From an uncultured Prochlorococcus sp. (GTDB lineage: Bacteria > Cyanobacteriota > Cyanobacteriia > PCC-6307 > Cyanobiaceae), in the NCBI GenBank assembly GCA_902565305.1, contig CACFEJ010000013.1, positions 1-35,913 on the forward strand: a stretch of DNA of 35,913 bases, written 5' to 3'. Positions 1 through 7,677 of the stretch are shown piece by piece. The notes below the pieces were generated by a model, which worked only from the letters and a program-made list of their open reading frames with translations, did not search any database and was not told the DNA's origin. Position numbers and translations under genes: made by a program. Every line of letters begins with the position of its first letter. The stretch's first letter is position 1.

Positions 1-1032
1 TTTGGTGCTCCATGCGTTCTAGAGAACCAACTTGCTGAAATGGTAATAGATGCAGTCCCATCTGTAGAAATGGTTAGATTTGTCAATAGTGGAACTGAAG
101 CATGCATGGCTGTTTTGAGACTTATGCGAGCATTTACTGGAAGAGATAAAGTAATTAAATTTGACGGTTGTTATCACGGTCATGCAGATATGTTTTTAGT
201 AAAAGCAGGATCAGGTGTAGCCACTCTGGGTTTGCCAGATTCTCCAGGTGTTCCAAGGACAACAACTGCCAACACACTTACTGCTCCCTACAATGACCTA
301 GAAGCAGTAAAAAAATTATTTTCTGAAAATCCTGATGCCATATCAGGGGTTATTCTTGAGCCTATCGTTGGCAATGCCGGATTCATAACTCCAGAACCTG
401 GATTCTTGGAGGGATTAAGGGAATTAACCACTGAGAATGGATCCTTATTAGTTTTTGACGAAGTAATGACTGGTTTCAGAATAAGTTATGGAGGAGCGCA
501 AGAAAAGTTTGGGGTTACTCCTGATTTAACAACCCTTGGGAAAGTAATTGGTGGAGGCCTGCCTGTTGGAGCTTATGGAGGCAAGAAAGAAATAATGTCA
601 ATGATAGCCCCTTCAGGGCCGGTATACCAAGCAGGCACTTTGAGCGGCAATCCACTAGCAATGACTGCTGGAATAAAAACCCTTGAACTGCTCAAACAAG
701 ATGGCACGTACGATAAACTTGATTCAACTACTTCTAGATTAATTGAAGGAATAATTCAGTCTGCAGAAAATAACGGTATTGCTATTAACGGTGGAAGTGT
801 AAGTGCTATGTTTGGATTTTTCTTATGCGATGGGCCAGTTAGGAACTTTGATGAAGCAAAAACAAATGATGCCGAACTTTTTGGTAAGTTGCATAGAGAA
901 ATGCTTCGACGAGGAATTTACCTAGCGCCAAGCCCCTTCGAGGCTGGTTTTACATCACTAGCTCACAACGAAGAAGAAATTGATAAAACTATTGAAGCTT
1001 TTGATGAATCCTTTAATGCAATTAAAAAATAA
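1..1032 (+). CDS. hemL: Glutamate-1-semialdehyde 2,1-aminomutase, 5' end cut by the window
   Basis: This PLP enzyme converts glutamate-1-semialdehyde to 5-aminolevulinate, the last step of the C5 route to heme, chlorophyll and corrinoids, in the cytosol. The frame is open from base 1 ([10 protein letters not shown]...), so the true start lies upstream. About 343 codons are present against roughly 430 in the family, so around 90 N-terminal residues are missing. Visible class-III aminotransferase features are NSGTEA, the CYHGHAD substrate-loop motif, [10 protein letters not shown] with the PLP-contacting Asp, and the Schiff-base lysine in [13 protein letters not shown] (codon at 541-543). The sequence is intact to its stop. 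GltX, encoded downstream in this window, makes the Glu-tRNA at the head of the same pathway, but the genes are not in one operon. Confidence 0.97.
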   Translation, partial: FGAPCVLENQLAEMVIDAVPSVEMVRFVNSGTEACMAVLRLMRAFTGRDKVIKFDGCYHGHADMFLVKAGSGVATLGLPDSPGVPRTTTANTLTAPYNDLEAVKKLFSENPDAISGVILEPIVGNAGFITPEPGFLEGLRELTTENGSLLVFDEVMTGFRISYGGAQEKFGVTPDLTTLGKVIGGGLPVGAYGGKKEIMSMIAPSGPVYQAGTLSGNPLAMTAGIKTLELLKQDGTYDKLDSTTSRLIEGIIQSAENNGIAINGGSVSAMFGFFLCDGPVRNFDEAKTNDAELFGKLHREMLRRGIYLAPSPFEAGFTSLAHNEEEIDKTIEAFDESFNAIKK

Positions 1033-1075
1033 TCATTTACTAATATTTCATTAAAGAAAAATAAGTAAATGATTA
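1030..1075 (-). terminator. Hairpin between convergent hemL and the SPFH gene
   Basis: Two perfectly complementary 12-base arms (1030-1041 and 1064-1075; core AATCATTTACT / AGTAAATGATT) flank a 22-base loop. On the minus strand the second arm is followed at once by six T, overlapping the last codons of hemL. The hairpin lies 31 bases past the SPFH stop, so it fits an intrinsic terminator for that gene cluster. The stem is AT-rich and the loop is long, so strength is uncertain. On the plus strand no clean T run follows. Confidence 0.5.
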
Positions 1076-1105
1076 AAAAGTTTAGATAGATCTTTTTTTA
1101 AATAA

Positions 1106-1909
1106 TTATTTTCTACCACCAACTATTACTGGGGGAGTACCTCCTGCTGAACCTGGTAAGCCAGGAACAACTTGTGTACTGCCATCCCATTTGTCGAGAA
1201 ATAATTTGAAAAGTACTTGATCGTCGAGACTTCTATTTAACGTCTCATATCTAAGAGCTTCTTGTTCAGCAATTTCAACTTCAGTCTTTGCTCTTAGTAA
1301 TTGCTGACCAGCTATTTGCTTTTGTTCAATCGCAGCTCTGTATTCTTCAGCGATCTCTAATCCTGTAAGATCTAAACTTTTTACATCTACATAATCGAAT
1401 GAATTTAATTCTTGTGCAACGGTGTCACCTACTTTTTCAGAAATTACTGCGAATTCAGTAGCAATTGTTTCTAGCTCATATTGAGAAAAGACTGATTTTA
1501 GAGCTTTTAGCAAAGATGGCTGAACAATTTTCTGATAAACATCGCTATTCCTGCTTGCAATTGTTGCGAAGATCCTTCCTGCCTCGTTAGGTTTTACTGA
1601 ATACTTAACAGTAGCTGTAGCCCTAATAACTTGAAGATCTTTAGTTAGCGTTTCAAATTTTTCTGGTTGAACTTGAGTTTTTATATCAAATGGATATACA
1701 GACTGAACAAATGGAAGTTTAAAGTTTAAACCAGCTCTCCTAGAGGGGCCACTTACTTTCCCTAATGTTGTAACAACTGCAACTTGTCCAGAAGGTACAA
1801 CAAATAATGATTGGGTGAGCAAAAGAAAGCCAGTAAAAGACAATACAATCAGTAATGTTGCTGTCCCACCAGGACCTGTTGGCGTGACATTTTTAAAGGA
1901 TGTTGACAT
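1106..1909 (-). CDS. SPFH/band-7 (prohibitin-type) membrane protein
   Basis: The 267-residue protein starts with a short Gly/Pro-rich segment. One hydrophobic helix follows (about residues 17-38, LLIVLSFTGFLLL), then a band-7 domain opening with VPSGQVAVVTTLGKV. A helical Ala/Glu-rich stretch (about 190-220, EEYRAAIEQKQIAGQQ...) is typical of prohibitin coiled coils, and the tail is Gly/Pro-rich. The family forms large rings on the inner face of a membrane and is linked to membrane quality control and protease regulation. In cyanobacteria it may act at the plasma or thylakoid membrane, which is inference. It is the last gene of a minus-strand run starting at 4464, though a 110-base gap before it could hold its own promoter. 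Confidence 0.9.
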   Translation of the reverse strand: MSTSFKNVTPTGPGGTATLLIVLSFTGFLLLTQSLFVVPSGQVAVVTTLGKVSGPSRRAGLNFKLPFVQSVYPFDIKTQVQPEKFETLTKDLQVIRATATVKYSVKPNEAGRIFATIASRNSDVYQKIVQPSLLKALKSVFSQYELETIATEFAVISEKVGDTVAQELNSFDYVDVKSLDLTGLEIAEEYRAAIEQKQIAGQQLLRAKTEVEIAEQEALRYETLNRSLDDQVLFKLFLDKWDGSTQVVPGLPGSAGGTPPVIVGGRK

Positions 1910-2019
1910 TAAATTTTATCTTTATAGATAATCATATTTAAATAGACTAATTAGTGCATTAGTAAGACATTTAATTAAAATATTTTTTTAATAATTGTAA
2001 ATTTAAATATAGATTTTAA

Positions 2020-2229
2020 TTAATGGATATTTGATTTAAATTCTTGCAACAGTATTAAATAAAGTTCCTCATCTATCTCCCTGATATCATATTCAGAGGG
2101 TAAAACGCCATGCTTATGCTCATGTACGGCCATCCAACAAAATTTCTCTATTTCTTCTTTTGAAAAACGAGGATATTCTTTTACTTTCTTAATCAGTGAT
2201 TTAATGAGAGATTTTGAATAATCTTCCAT
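2020..2229 (-). CDS. Small conserved-looking hypothetical protein, 69 aa
   Basis: I do not recognise this protein. It is charged and helical, with no signal peptide or membrane segment. The N-terminus is Lys-rich (SLIKSLIKKVKEYPRFSKEE), followed by the segment CWMAVHEHKHG and an acidic C-terminal half. The His/Cys cluster (C-x5-H-x1-H-x1-H around residues 31-39) could be a metal site, but that is speculation. It lies 26 bases downstream of the YajQ gene on the same strand, so cotranscription is likely. Codon use matches its neighbours, which supports a real gene despite the short length. Confidence 0.6.
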   Translation of the reverse strand: MEDYSKSLIKSLIKKVKEYPRFSKEEIEKFCWMAVHEHKHGVLPSEYDIREIDEELYLILLQEFKSNIH

Positions 2230-2255
2230 ATTTTAAAATAATCTTACTAAAGATC

Positions 2256-2753
2256 TTATCTAAAGTTATTAGCTTTTAGAGGAATGTTCAAAGACTCTTC
2301 CAACTCACTAACAAGTTTAATTGCTAATTGAAGATCATTTTTGCTCTTACTAGCTACTCTAAGCGTTTCTCCATTGATACTGACATTTATTTTTTTTATT
2401 TGATCTCTGATATTTTTACCGATTTTTTTTGCAATTTCTTGTTTAATTCCTTGTTTTAATAAAATTGTCTGTTTAATTCTATTACCGCTAACCGTTTCAA
2501 TTTCACCATAGTCAAATATTTTTAGAGATAAGTTTCTTTTTAATGATTTTTGTCTAATTATATCATTTACAGCATTTAAGGTTAGTTCGCTATTGGTGAT
2601 TATAAAAATATTTTCTTTATCTAATTCAACTGATGTGTCTGTGCCCTTGAGATCGTAACGCTGAGAAATTTCCCTTCTTACTTGATCCAATGTATTGACT
2701 AATTCTTGTCTATCAAAATCAGAAACTACATCAAATGAAAAACTTTCTGCCAT
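2256..2753 (-). CDS. YajQ-family nucleotide-binding protein
   Basis: At 165 residues it has the usual family length (about 160-165). The opening SFSFDVVSDFDRQELVNTLDQ and the motifs ISQRYDLKGTD and INVSINGETLRVASKSKNDLQ are the conserved blocks of the YajQ (UPF0234) family, which has two ferredoxin-like folds. Members bind nucleotides. The Xanthomonas and Pseudomonas homologues bind cyclic di-GMP, but many genomes with YajQ lack that signalling system, so the cyanobacterial role is open. It sits in the minus-strand run between the DprA/LOG-like gene (63 bases upstream) and the 69-residue gene. It is cytosolic with no membrane segment. Confidence 0.93.
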   Translation of the reverse strand: MAESFSFDVVSDFDRQELVNTLDQVRREISQRYDLKGTDTSVELDKENIFIITNSELTLNAVNDIIRQKSLKRNLSLKIFDYGEIETVSGNRIKQTILLKQGIKQEIAKKIGKNIRDQIKKINVSINGETLRVASKSKNDLQLAIKLVSELEESLNIPLKANNFR

Positions 2754-2816
2754 AGTAGATTATTAAACGCTAAATATTATTAGCATAAATCATTAAATAA
2801 AAGGAAATTGACGAAC

Positions 2817-3329
2817 TTAATCGAAAAATAACAAACTAACCACTTTCCCCATTTCTTCAGCGCACCTACAACTATTTAGCAAAGTTTCACTATCGTGAAA
2901 GGCAAAGCATATTAATTGATCGCACCTAGTAATAATTTCTTGATTACAAAGACTGCTTGCAAGTGGCAAAGGTAACTCATCATTTTCACTTTTTTCAACC
3001 AAATGCATAACCCTTTCAAGTTGATCCTTTATTTCGGGTATTTGTCTATCAAGACTTTGCGGTAATAAGACAGTTAATAATGATGGATTAATATCTAAGA
3101 CAGCTCTAATAACAGCTGCATTGACACCTTGAGATCCAGAAGTAAGGATATTATGTCCTTCCTCTGCTAAAGATCTTGCTATCAACTCAATTAGGTGGAT
3201 ATCGACAACTGGTACGTGTCTACTGCCCAAAAAAGCAATTCTCCTTTTCCCATTATCTTGGAGTTTTGCAAGTTCTTGAGCTAAGGCATCAACGCCTTCA
3301 GTTGCTGGCAGGTCTAAAGAGCGACTCAA
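2817..3329 (-). CDS. DprA/LOG-type Rossmann-fold protein
   Basis: The 170-residue protein resembles the nucleotide-binding core shared by DprA/Smf and LOG proteins: RRIAFLGSRHVP (residues 29-40) corresponds to the first strand and loop, and ILTSGSQGVNAAVIRAVL (61-78) to the SGGAxGID loop of DprA. It lacks the flanking SAM and winged-helix domains of full DprA. A second half (ITRCDQLICFAFHDSETLLN) resembles the acidic DxxI part of that fold. Homologues in cyanobacteria are sometimes labelled DNA recombination-mediator protein A, but this short form need not act on DNA. It is 25 bases downstream of the DRTGG protein on the same strand, suggesting a two-gene unit. Confidence 0.65.
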   Translation of the reverse strand: MSRSLDLPATEGVDALAQELAKLQDNGKRRIAFLGSRHVPVVDIHLIELIARSLAEEGHNILTSGSQGVNAAVIRAVLDINPSLLTVLLPQSLDRQIPEIKDQLERVMHLVEKSENDELPLPLASSLCNQEIITRCDQLICFAFHDSETLLNSCRCAEEMGKVVSLLFFD

Positions 3330-3354
3330 AATAATAAAGTTCCTATATTTGAAA

Positions 3355-4464
3355 TTAGCATTTATCTGAAAAATTGCAGGGAAAATCTATCTTTTCGAGA
3401 ATTCTTTTTAGATTTACATGCTCTTGAACTAATTGAATAGCATAAGAAGCTTTAATTGATTCATGTATTCTGACGTGACCAAAAGCTTGTTCAATAATTT
3501 CTACGGAGGAAAGAGTATCTAATTCCACCTTTAAAATTGGAACTTCCAATTCCTCCGCTCTATGAATCAATTGTGACAAAGGATCTCCTAAACCAGTTAA
3601 AATAAGACATTGAGTCGAAGCCTCCAAAGCGGCAAGTTGGATATCAGTTCTATCAGCACCAGTAACTACAGCCATATTTCGTCTTCTCCTGAAAAATTCC
3701 ATTGCAGAATTTACCCCCATTGCACCAATACTTAATGTTTCAACAAGTAATTGATCTTTTTCAGGGCAACAAATTACTTTGGCATCTAGTCTTCTTACAA
3801 GCTCACCAACGGTGACACTTCTGAGAAGAGGTGATTTGGGCATCACACCAAACACTTCAATATCAAGATCTTTAAGAGAAGGTATTATTTCATTTTTAAC
3901 TTTTTCGACTTCTTGCGGCAAAACTCCGTTCAATACAACTCCAGCCAATTTCTCACCTAATTGTTTTTTCGCATCAAGTAATGCATCCACACTTTTACAA
4001 TCTTCCCATAAATTCACAATTAAAACTTTTGCATCTAAATCCTTAGCTAGTTGTGGGAGACTTAAGCCATAAATCATACCCTCATGAAGACTTCCGGCTG
4101 CCTCCAAAATATTCAGACCTTCAAAATCATCATTAACCAATCCTTCAATCTGATCAAAACCTTTTCCTGGTAGTAAGTCTTTATTGAAGATTCTTTTTTC
4201 AGCTGAGATATTATCCAATAATCCTACTGAAGAAATTAAATTCTCCTCTTCGATATTTAATGTTGATCCAATAAACTTAACATCATCATCTATTAATCCT
4301 TCATAAGACATTGAGGGGAGATTAGTAAGTTCAATACATGTTGCTAGAGGTTTTCCTATGCGTACTTTTTTTTTCTTCTGTAAAAGTTTATTTGCTATCC
4401 CAAGAACCATTGCAGACTTACCACTAAATGGCTCACACGAGCCAATTAATAATATATCGCTCAT
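3355..4464 (-). CDS. BioD-like P-loop plus DRTGG domain protein ('phosphotransacetylase family')
   Basis: The 369-residue protein has two parts. Residues 1 to about 205 form a dethiobiotin-synthetase-like P-loop domain with an altered Walker A (GSCEPFSGKS, 8-17). Residues about 215-325 form a DRTGG domain (VTVGELVRRLDAKV; GADRTDIQLAAL, where DRTD at 271-274 stands for the name-giving DRTGG). In enteric-type Pta enzymes this pair forms the N-terminal regulatory region before the catalytic acetyltransferase domain. Here the catalytic domain is absent, so enzymatic phosphotransacetylase activity is not expected. A nucleotide-sensing regulatory role is plausible. It is first in the minus-strand run 4464-1106, with the next gene 25 bases away. 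Confidence 0.8.
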   Translation of the reverse strand: MSDILLIGSCEPFSGKSAMVLGIANKLLQKKKKVRIGKPLATCIELTNLPSMSYEGLIDDDVKFIGSTLNIEEENLISSVGLLDNISAEKRIFNKDLLPGKGFDQIEGLVNDDFEGLNILEAAGSLHEGMIYGLSLPQLAKDLDAKVLIVNLWEDCKSVDALLDAKKQLGEKLAGVVLNGVLPQEVEKVKNEIIPSLKDLDIEVFGVMPKSPLLRSVTVGELVRRLDAKVICCPEKDQLLVETLSIGAMGVNSAMEFFRRRRNMAVVTGADRTDIQLAALEASTQCLILTGLGDPLSQLIHRAEELEVPILKVELDTLSSVEIIEQAFGHVRIHESIKASYAIQLVQEHVNLKRILEKIDFPCNFSDKC

Positions 4465-4611
4465 AATTTAGTAAATTATTTATTGATAGGTCTAAGATAA
4501 TATTTTTTTAAGAACTAAACAAACATTTATTTATGAGTTTTAATCAAATAAAATAATCTTTTTTTGATAAATTTATTTTAATTCTTTGGTATCTCATAAA
4601 AATCAATCAAA

Positions 4612-5331
4612 ATGATAAGTCCAACCAAAAACGAAAAAACTATAGGTATAACTGGAGCCTCAGGTGCGCTAGGGAAAGAATTAACAAAGTTGTTTCGTGA
4701 AAAAGGATATAAAGTGATTGGATTTACTCATAGTAAGACTAACTATGAAATAAACCTTGAATCTCCAAATGAATGGATTAAATGGGAATGTGGGAAGGAG
4801 TCATCATTAAAAAAAAAATTAGAAAGTATAGATATTTTAATTTTGAACCATGGTATCTATAATTTGAGTAGAGAAAATTCCAATTATGAAAACTCAATAG
4901 AGATAAATGCATTAAGCAAATTCAAATTTTTAAATTTATTTGAAGATATTGCTCTAAGCAATGATTCACAAATAAAAAAAGAGATTTGGATAAATACATC
5001 TGAAGCAGAAATATTACCCGCCCTAAATCCGTCATATGAGATTAGTAAATCCCTTATTGGTCAATTAATTTCTTTCAAAAAAAATCTTCTGGACAAAAAT
5101 ACAAAGAAAAAATTAATAATAAAGAAAATCATATTAGGGCCATTTAAATCAGAACTAAATCCTCTCGGAATAATGAGTCCCAAATTTGTTTCTAAAAAAA
5201 TTTATGATTTAGCCAATTCAAAAAATTATTTAGTAATAATTAGTCCAAACCCTTTGACTTATATACTTTTCCCATTGAAAGAATTTTTTAATTATTTGTA
5301 TTGCCAAATTATCTATAAGTACAAATCTTAG
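4612..5331 (+). CDS. Short-chain dehydrogenase/reductase, substrate unknown
   Basis: The 239-residue protein has the SDR cofactor loop GITGASGALGKEL (residues about 12-24), a modified NNAG motif (LILNHGIYN), an active-site serine region (NTSEAE) and the YxxxK catalytic pair (NPSYEISK). The second half is Lys/Asn/Ile-rich and ends in a hydrophobic stretch. It is somewhat reminiscent of the dehydrogenase half of the cyanobacterial sterol-desaturase/dehydrogenase bifunctional proteins, but no desaturase is present. It is even more AT-rich than its neighbours. It has its own 147-base upstream region with no obvious motif and ends three bases from the convergent map gene. Confidence 0.8.
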   Translation: MISPTKNEKTIGITGASGALGKELTKLFREKGYKVIGFTHSKTNYEINLESPNEWIKWECGKESSLKKKLESIDILILNHGIYNLSRENSNYENSIEINALSKFKFLNLFEDIALSNDSQIKKEIWINTSEAEILPALNPSYEISKSLIGQLISFKKNLLDKNTKKKLIIKKIILGPFKSELNPLGIMSPKFVSKKIYDLANSKNYLVIISPNPLTYILFPLKEFFNYLYCQIIYKYKS

Positions 5332-5334
5332 TGT

Positions 5335-6174
5335 CTAGAAATCTCGATCTGTCAATATTTCAATACCATCTTTTAAAACAACTATTGTATGCTCCCATTG
5401 GGCAGATAATTTTCCATCTTTTGTTATTACTGTCCATCTATCATTTAGTGTTTTGCAAAATTTAGTCCCTTCATTAACAATAGGTTCCACCGCTAATGTC
5501 ATTCCTTCACGAAGGACGACGTTGGGCAATTCTTTAGTCCGAAAATTAAATACCGATGGTTCTTCATGAAGATTTCTTCCAACCCCATGACCTGTATAGT
5601 CTTCTACAACACTAAAGCCATTCTTTACAACAATGTCTTCGATTTCCCCAGCCACATCTAGAAGTGTATTCCCTGCCTTGATTTTCGAAAGCCCCGCATA
5701 CAATGCTTTATAAGCTATGTCACTAAGTTTTTGAACCTTTGGACTAACTTCTCCTACACAAATTGATATGCAACTATCTCCATGGAAGCCATCTAAATAT
5801 GCCCCTGTATCAATTTTAACCAAATCACCATTTTTAATTATTTTATTTTTACTTGGTATCCCGTGGACAACCTCATTATTAATGCTAGAACAGATACTAG
5901 AAGGGAATCCATGGTAGCCCTTGAAACTTGGCACAGCTCCAAAACTTTTTATCCTCTTTTCTGCGAAATCATCTAAATCTTTTGTACTCATTCCAGGTTT
6001 AATTAAGTCATTAATTTCCCTCAAAACTGTTGCTACAATTCTGCTAGATTTTTTCATCAAATTTATTTCCCTTGAAGACTTTATTTCGATTCCTCTTCTC
6101 CTCTGAATAAAAGGAACTTGATCATTAGCTTTGGAATTATTTTTATTTAACAAAAGATCGGCAAAATGTCTCAT
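5335..6174 (-). CDS. map: Methionine aminopeptidase, type I
   Basis: It removes the initiator methionine from nascent proteins. The 279-residue protein has a 25-30 residue N-terminal extension before the catalytic pita-bread fold. All expected metal ligands are visible: D122 and D133 (KIDTGAYLDGFHGDS), H196 (YTGHGVGRNLHEEP), E230 (VEPIVNEG) and E261 (QWEHT). The substrate-site histidines H104 and H203 are also present. The start used is an ATG at the end of the frame (MRHFADLL). An in-frame methionine at residue 40 would remove the extension but cut into the catalytic fold, so the long form is preferred. It is convergent with the dehydrogenase (three bases between stops) and divergent from the small membrane protein at 6270. 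Confidence 0.96.
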   Translation of the reverse strand: MRHFADLLLNKNNSKANDQVPFIQRRRGIEIKSSREINLMKKSSRIVATVLREINDLIKPGMSTKDLDDFAEKRIKSFGAVPSFKGYHGFPSSICSSINNEVVHGIPSKNKIIKNGDLVKIDTGAYLDGFHGDSCISICVGEVSPKVQKLSDIAYKALYAGLSKIKAGNTLLDVAGEIEDIVVKNGFSVVEDYTGHGVGRNLHEEPSVFNFRTKELPNVVLREGMTLAVEPIVNEGTKFCKTLNDRWTVITKDGKLSAQWEHTIVVLKDGIEILTDRDF

Positions 6175-6269
6175 TGGAATAAATAATAGTAATAGGTAAA
6201 TATCTTCAAAATAGCCTTTATGGTCTTGGCTACCTTAAATCTATCAATAACAATGGGAAAGAAACAAAA

Positions 6270-6578
6270 ATGAAAACTTTATTTAATTCTAGGCAATTTC
6301 ATAAGGCTTTGGCGCCCTGGGTTTTTCTTCCATTATTTATATCCTCAATTACTGGACTTCTTTATAGGGTTTCGAAAGATTTACTAGGTTACTCTAGAGA
6401 ACAAGTTCATTGGTTAATGTCTCTCCATGAGGGCGAATGGCTTGGTGATAATGGAGAACTAATATACGTTATATTGAATTCCCTTGGAGTTTTATGGATG
6501 CTCGTAACAGGTTTCCAAATGTTTTCAAAAACAATTTCAATTACCAAAAAGGTTACTAAAGGCGAGTCAAAAGGTTAA
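6270..6578 (+). CDS. Small PepSY-type membrane protein, 102 aa
   Basis: The protein begins with a short basic segment ([17 protein letters not shown]) and has two hydrophobic helices (about residues 16-35 and 65-85). [23 protein letters not shown] resembles the first helix of PepSY-associated transmembrane proteins, where the histidine near the membrane face is conserved. The protein is much shorter than full PepSY-TM proteins and lacks the PepSY domain. Function is unknown. It lies 32 bases upstream of rplS on the same strand, so it may share a transcript with the ribosomal protein gene. Confidence 0.75.
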   Translation: MKTLFNSRQFHKALAPWVFLPLFISSITGLLYRVSKDLLGYSREQVHWLMSLHEGEWLGDNGELIYVILNSLGVLWMLVTGFQMFSKTISITKKVTKGESKG

Positions 6579-6610
6579 GATATAGAACTTGTAGGATAAT
6601 AAAGACCAAA

Positions 6611-7081
6611 ATGGCCAAAGAGAAACAAGAGAAGGAATTAGAAACCGGCATTAAAGCTGGCGCATCAGTTGATGTAGCAGTTGAACAAAAAGAAAAAAAT
6701 ACGGTTTCTGAGAATACGCAAACCTTTAGCGCTACCAATCTTATTAAGGAATTTGAGAATGCACAATTAAAAAAAGAATTACCTGAAATATATGTTGGGG
6801 ATACTGTTAAAGTTGGAGTAAAAATTACAGAAGGTAATAAAGAAAGAGTCCAACCTTATGAAGGTGTTGTCATAGCAAAAAGGCATGGAGGTATTAACCA
6901 GACCATTACAGTAAGAAGAATCTTTCAGGGTATAGGAGTTGAAAGAGTATTTATGCTACATAGTCCACAGGTTGCCTCTCTAAAAGTTGAACGTAGAGGT
7001 AAAGTAAGAAGAGCTAAATTATTCTATCTGAGAGATAGAGTAGGAAAAGCTACTCGCGTAAAACAACGCTTTGATCGATAA
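6611..7081 (+). CDS. rplS: 50S ribosomal protein L19
   Basis: L19 sits at the interface of the ribosomal subunits. The core begins near residue 40 ([25 protein letters not shown]) and ends [14 protein letters not shown], with the signature [19 protein letters not shown] and the block [20 protein letters not shown]. The protein has 156 residues against about 115 in typical bacteria. The difference is a charged N-terminal extension of roughly 40 residues ([11 protein letters not shown]...), which looks disordered. It heads the rplS / tRNA-Trp / hyperconserved protein / tRNA-Asp / gltX block, all on the plus strand. Confidence 0.98.
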   Translation: MAKEKQEKELETGIKAGASVDVAVEQKEKNTVSENTQTFSATNLIKEFENAQLKKELPEIYVGDTVKVGVKITEGNKERVQPYEGVVIAKRHGGINQTITVRRIFQGIGVERVFMLHSPQVASLKVERRGKVRRAKLFYLRDRVGKATRVKQRFDR

Positions 7082-7119
7082 AGTTGTAAATTAATCAACT
7101 TATTGGTCACAAAGACGCT

Positions 7120-7125
7120 TATAAT
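7120..7125 (+). promoter_or_regulatory. Candidate -10 box for tRNA-Trp
   Basis: A perfect TATAAT ends nine bases before the first base of mature tRNA-Trp, a suitable distance for a transcript starting at or just before the tRNA 5' end. I see no convincing -35 hexamer at 16-18 bases upstream. Marine picocyanobacterial promoters often depend mainly on the -10 element, so this is plausible but unproven. It would uncouple the tRNA from rplS transcription. Confidence 0.45.
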
Positions 7126-7134
7126 CATTTAAAT

Positions 7135-7207
7135 GCGTCGTTAGTTCAGTTGGTAGAACGCAGGTCTCCAAAACCTGATGTCGGGGGTTCAAGTCCTCCA
7201 CGACGCG
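7135..7207 (+). tRNA. tRNA-Trp (CCA anticodon)
   Basis: The 73-base cloverleaf is complete. Acceptor arms GCGTCGT (7135-7141) and ACGACGC (7200-7206) pair fully, with G7207 as discriminator. The anticodon stem is CAGGT/ACCTG with loop CTCCAAA, giving anticodon CCA (7168-7170). The T arm is GGGGG-TTCAAGT-CCTCC with one G-T pair. The 3' CCA is not encoded. It lies 53 bases after rplS and 35 bases before the hyperconserved protein gene. Confidence 0.97.
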
Positions 7208-7242
7208 TTTGATCAACATTATGTAAATCATTTTTTCATAAG

Positions 7243-7437
7243 ATGGAGTTAGATCTTCAACCTGGGGACGTAGTTAAAGTCCTCGAATCAGCAGCTTTAG
7301 GATGGGTTCGTGCAAGAGTTATCAGAGTTAAGTCTGGTGGGAGAGTTGTCGTACAAAGTGACCAAGGCAGAGAATTTACTGCTAGAGGCAATCAAGTTAG
7401 GTTGATAGAACCTGCTGGTTTTAGACCTCAAAAATAA
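7243..7437 (+). CDS. Prochlorococcus/Synechococcus hyperconserved protein (PSHCP), Tudor-like
   Basis: The 64-residue protein (start MELDLQPGDVVKVLES, end RLIEPAGFRPQK) is basic and beta-rich, with the pattern VKVLES / WVRARVIRVKSGGRVVVQS / EFTARGNQVRLIEP. That fits a small SH3/Tudor-like barrel. From memory it matches the protein reported as essentially invariant across Prochlorococcus and marine Synechococcus, for which association with ribosomal protein L2 and RNA/tRNA binding have been published. The position between tRNA-Trp and tRNA-Asp, with rplS before and gltX after, supports both the identity and a translation role. There is no signal peptide or membrane segment. I could not run a search, so the identity rests on recognition of sequence and context. 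Confidence 0.85.
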   Translation: MELDLQPGDVVKVLESAALGWVRARVIRVKSGGRVVVQSDQGREFTARGNQVRLIEPAGFRPQK

Positions 7438-7558
7438 ATAGTTGTCTATACTAATTCAGTGGAAAAACTAATTATTTCTGTAAATCCTCAAATTAATAAA
7501 TTTTTTTTATTACAACCCCATAAATTAAGTATTATGATCTGATAATTTTAAGAATGAA

Positions 7559-7578
7559 GTTCTAAATTAATTTAGAAC
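7559..7578. repeat. Perfect 20-bp palindrome upstream of tRNA-Asp
   Basis: The half-site GTTCTAAATT is followed directly by its exact complement AATTTAGAAC, with no spacer and no mismatch. It lies 121 bases after the hyperconserved gene and ends nine bases before the tRNA-Asp acceptor stem. There is no T tract after it, so it does not look like a standard terminator. It could be a binding site for a dimeric regulator, a processing hairpin in a precursor transcript, or chance in AT-rich DNA. Confidence 0.6.
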
Positions 7579-7586
7579 AAAACTCT

Positions 7587-7660
7587 GGGACCGTAGTTCA
7601 ACTGGTTAGAGCACCGCCCTGTCACGGCGGAAGTTGCGGGTTCGAATCCCGTCGGTCCCG
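7587..7660 (+). tRNA. tRNA-Asp (GTC anticodon)
   Basis: The 74-base cloverleaf is complete. Acceptor arms GGGACCG (7587-7593) and CGGTCCC (7653-7659) pair fully, with G7660 as discriminator. The anticodon stem CCGCC/GGCGG encloses the loop CTGTCAC, giving anticodon GTC (7621-7623). The T arm GCGGG-TTCGAAT-CCCGT is normal. The 3' CCA is not encoded. The gltX start codon follows only 17 bases after the tRNA, so a gltX message made from an upstream promoter would have to be cut out by tRNA 3' processing. Confidence 0.97.
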
Positions 7661-7677
7661 TTTTTTCTAAAAGAAAT

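Noticed and set aside
3779-4072. 97-codon plus-strand frame opposite the DRTGG protein
   Set aside because: Ser/Thr/Phe-rich composition typical of an antisense shadow. No ribosome site or motif, and the opposing frame has clear domains.
7081-7101. Possible terminator after rplS (AAGTTG ... CAACTT)
   Set aside because: Only six pairs with a nine-base loop and no T tract after it. Too weak to call.
7135-7660. The two tRNA genes as possible phage or island attachment sites
   Set aside because: No integrase, no partial tRNA 3' copy nearby, and the flanking genes are core translation genes in a compact arrangement.
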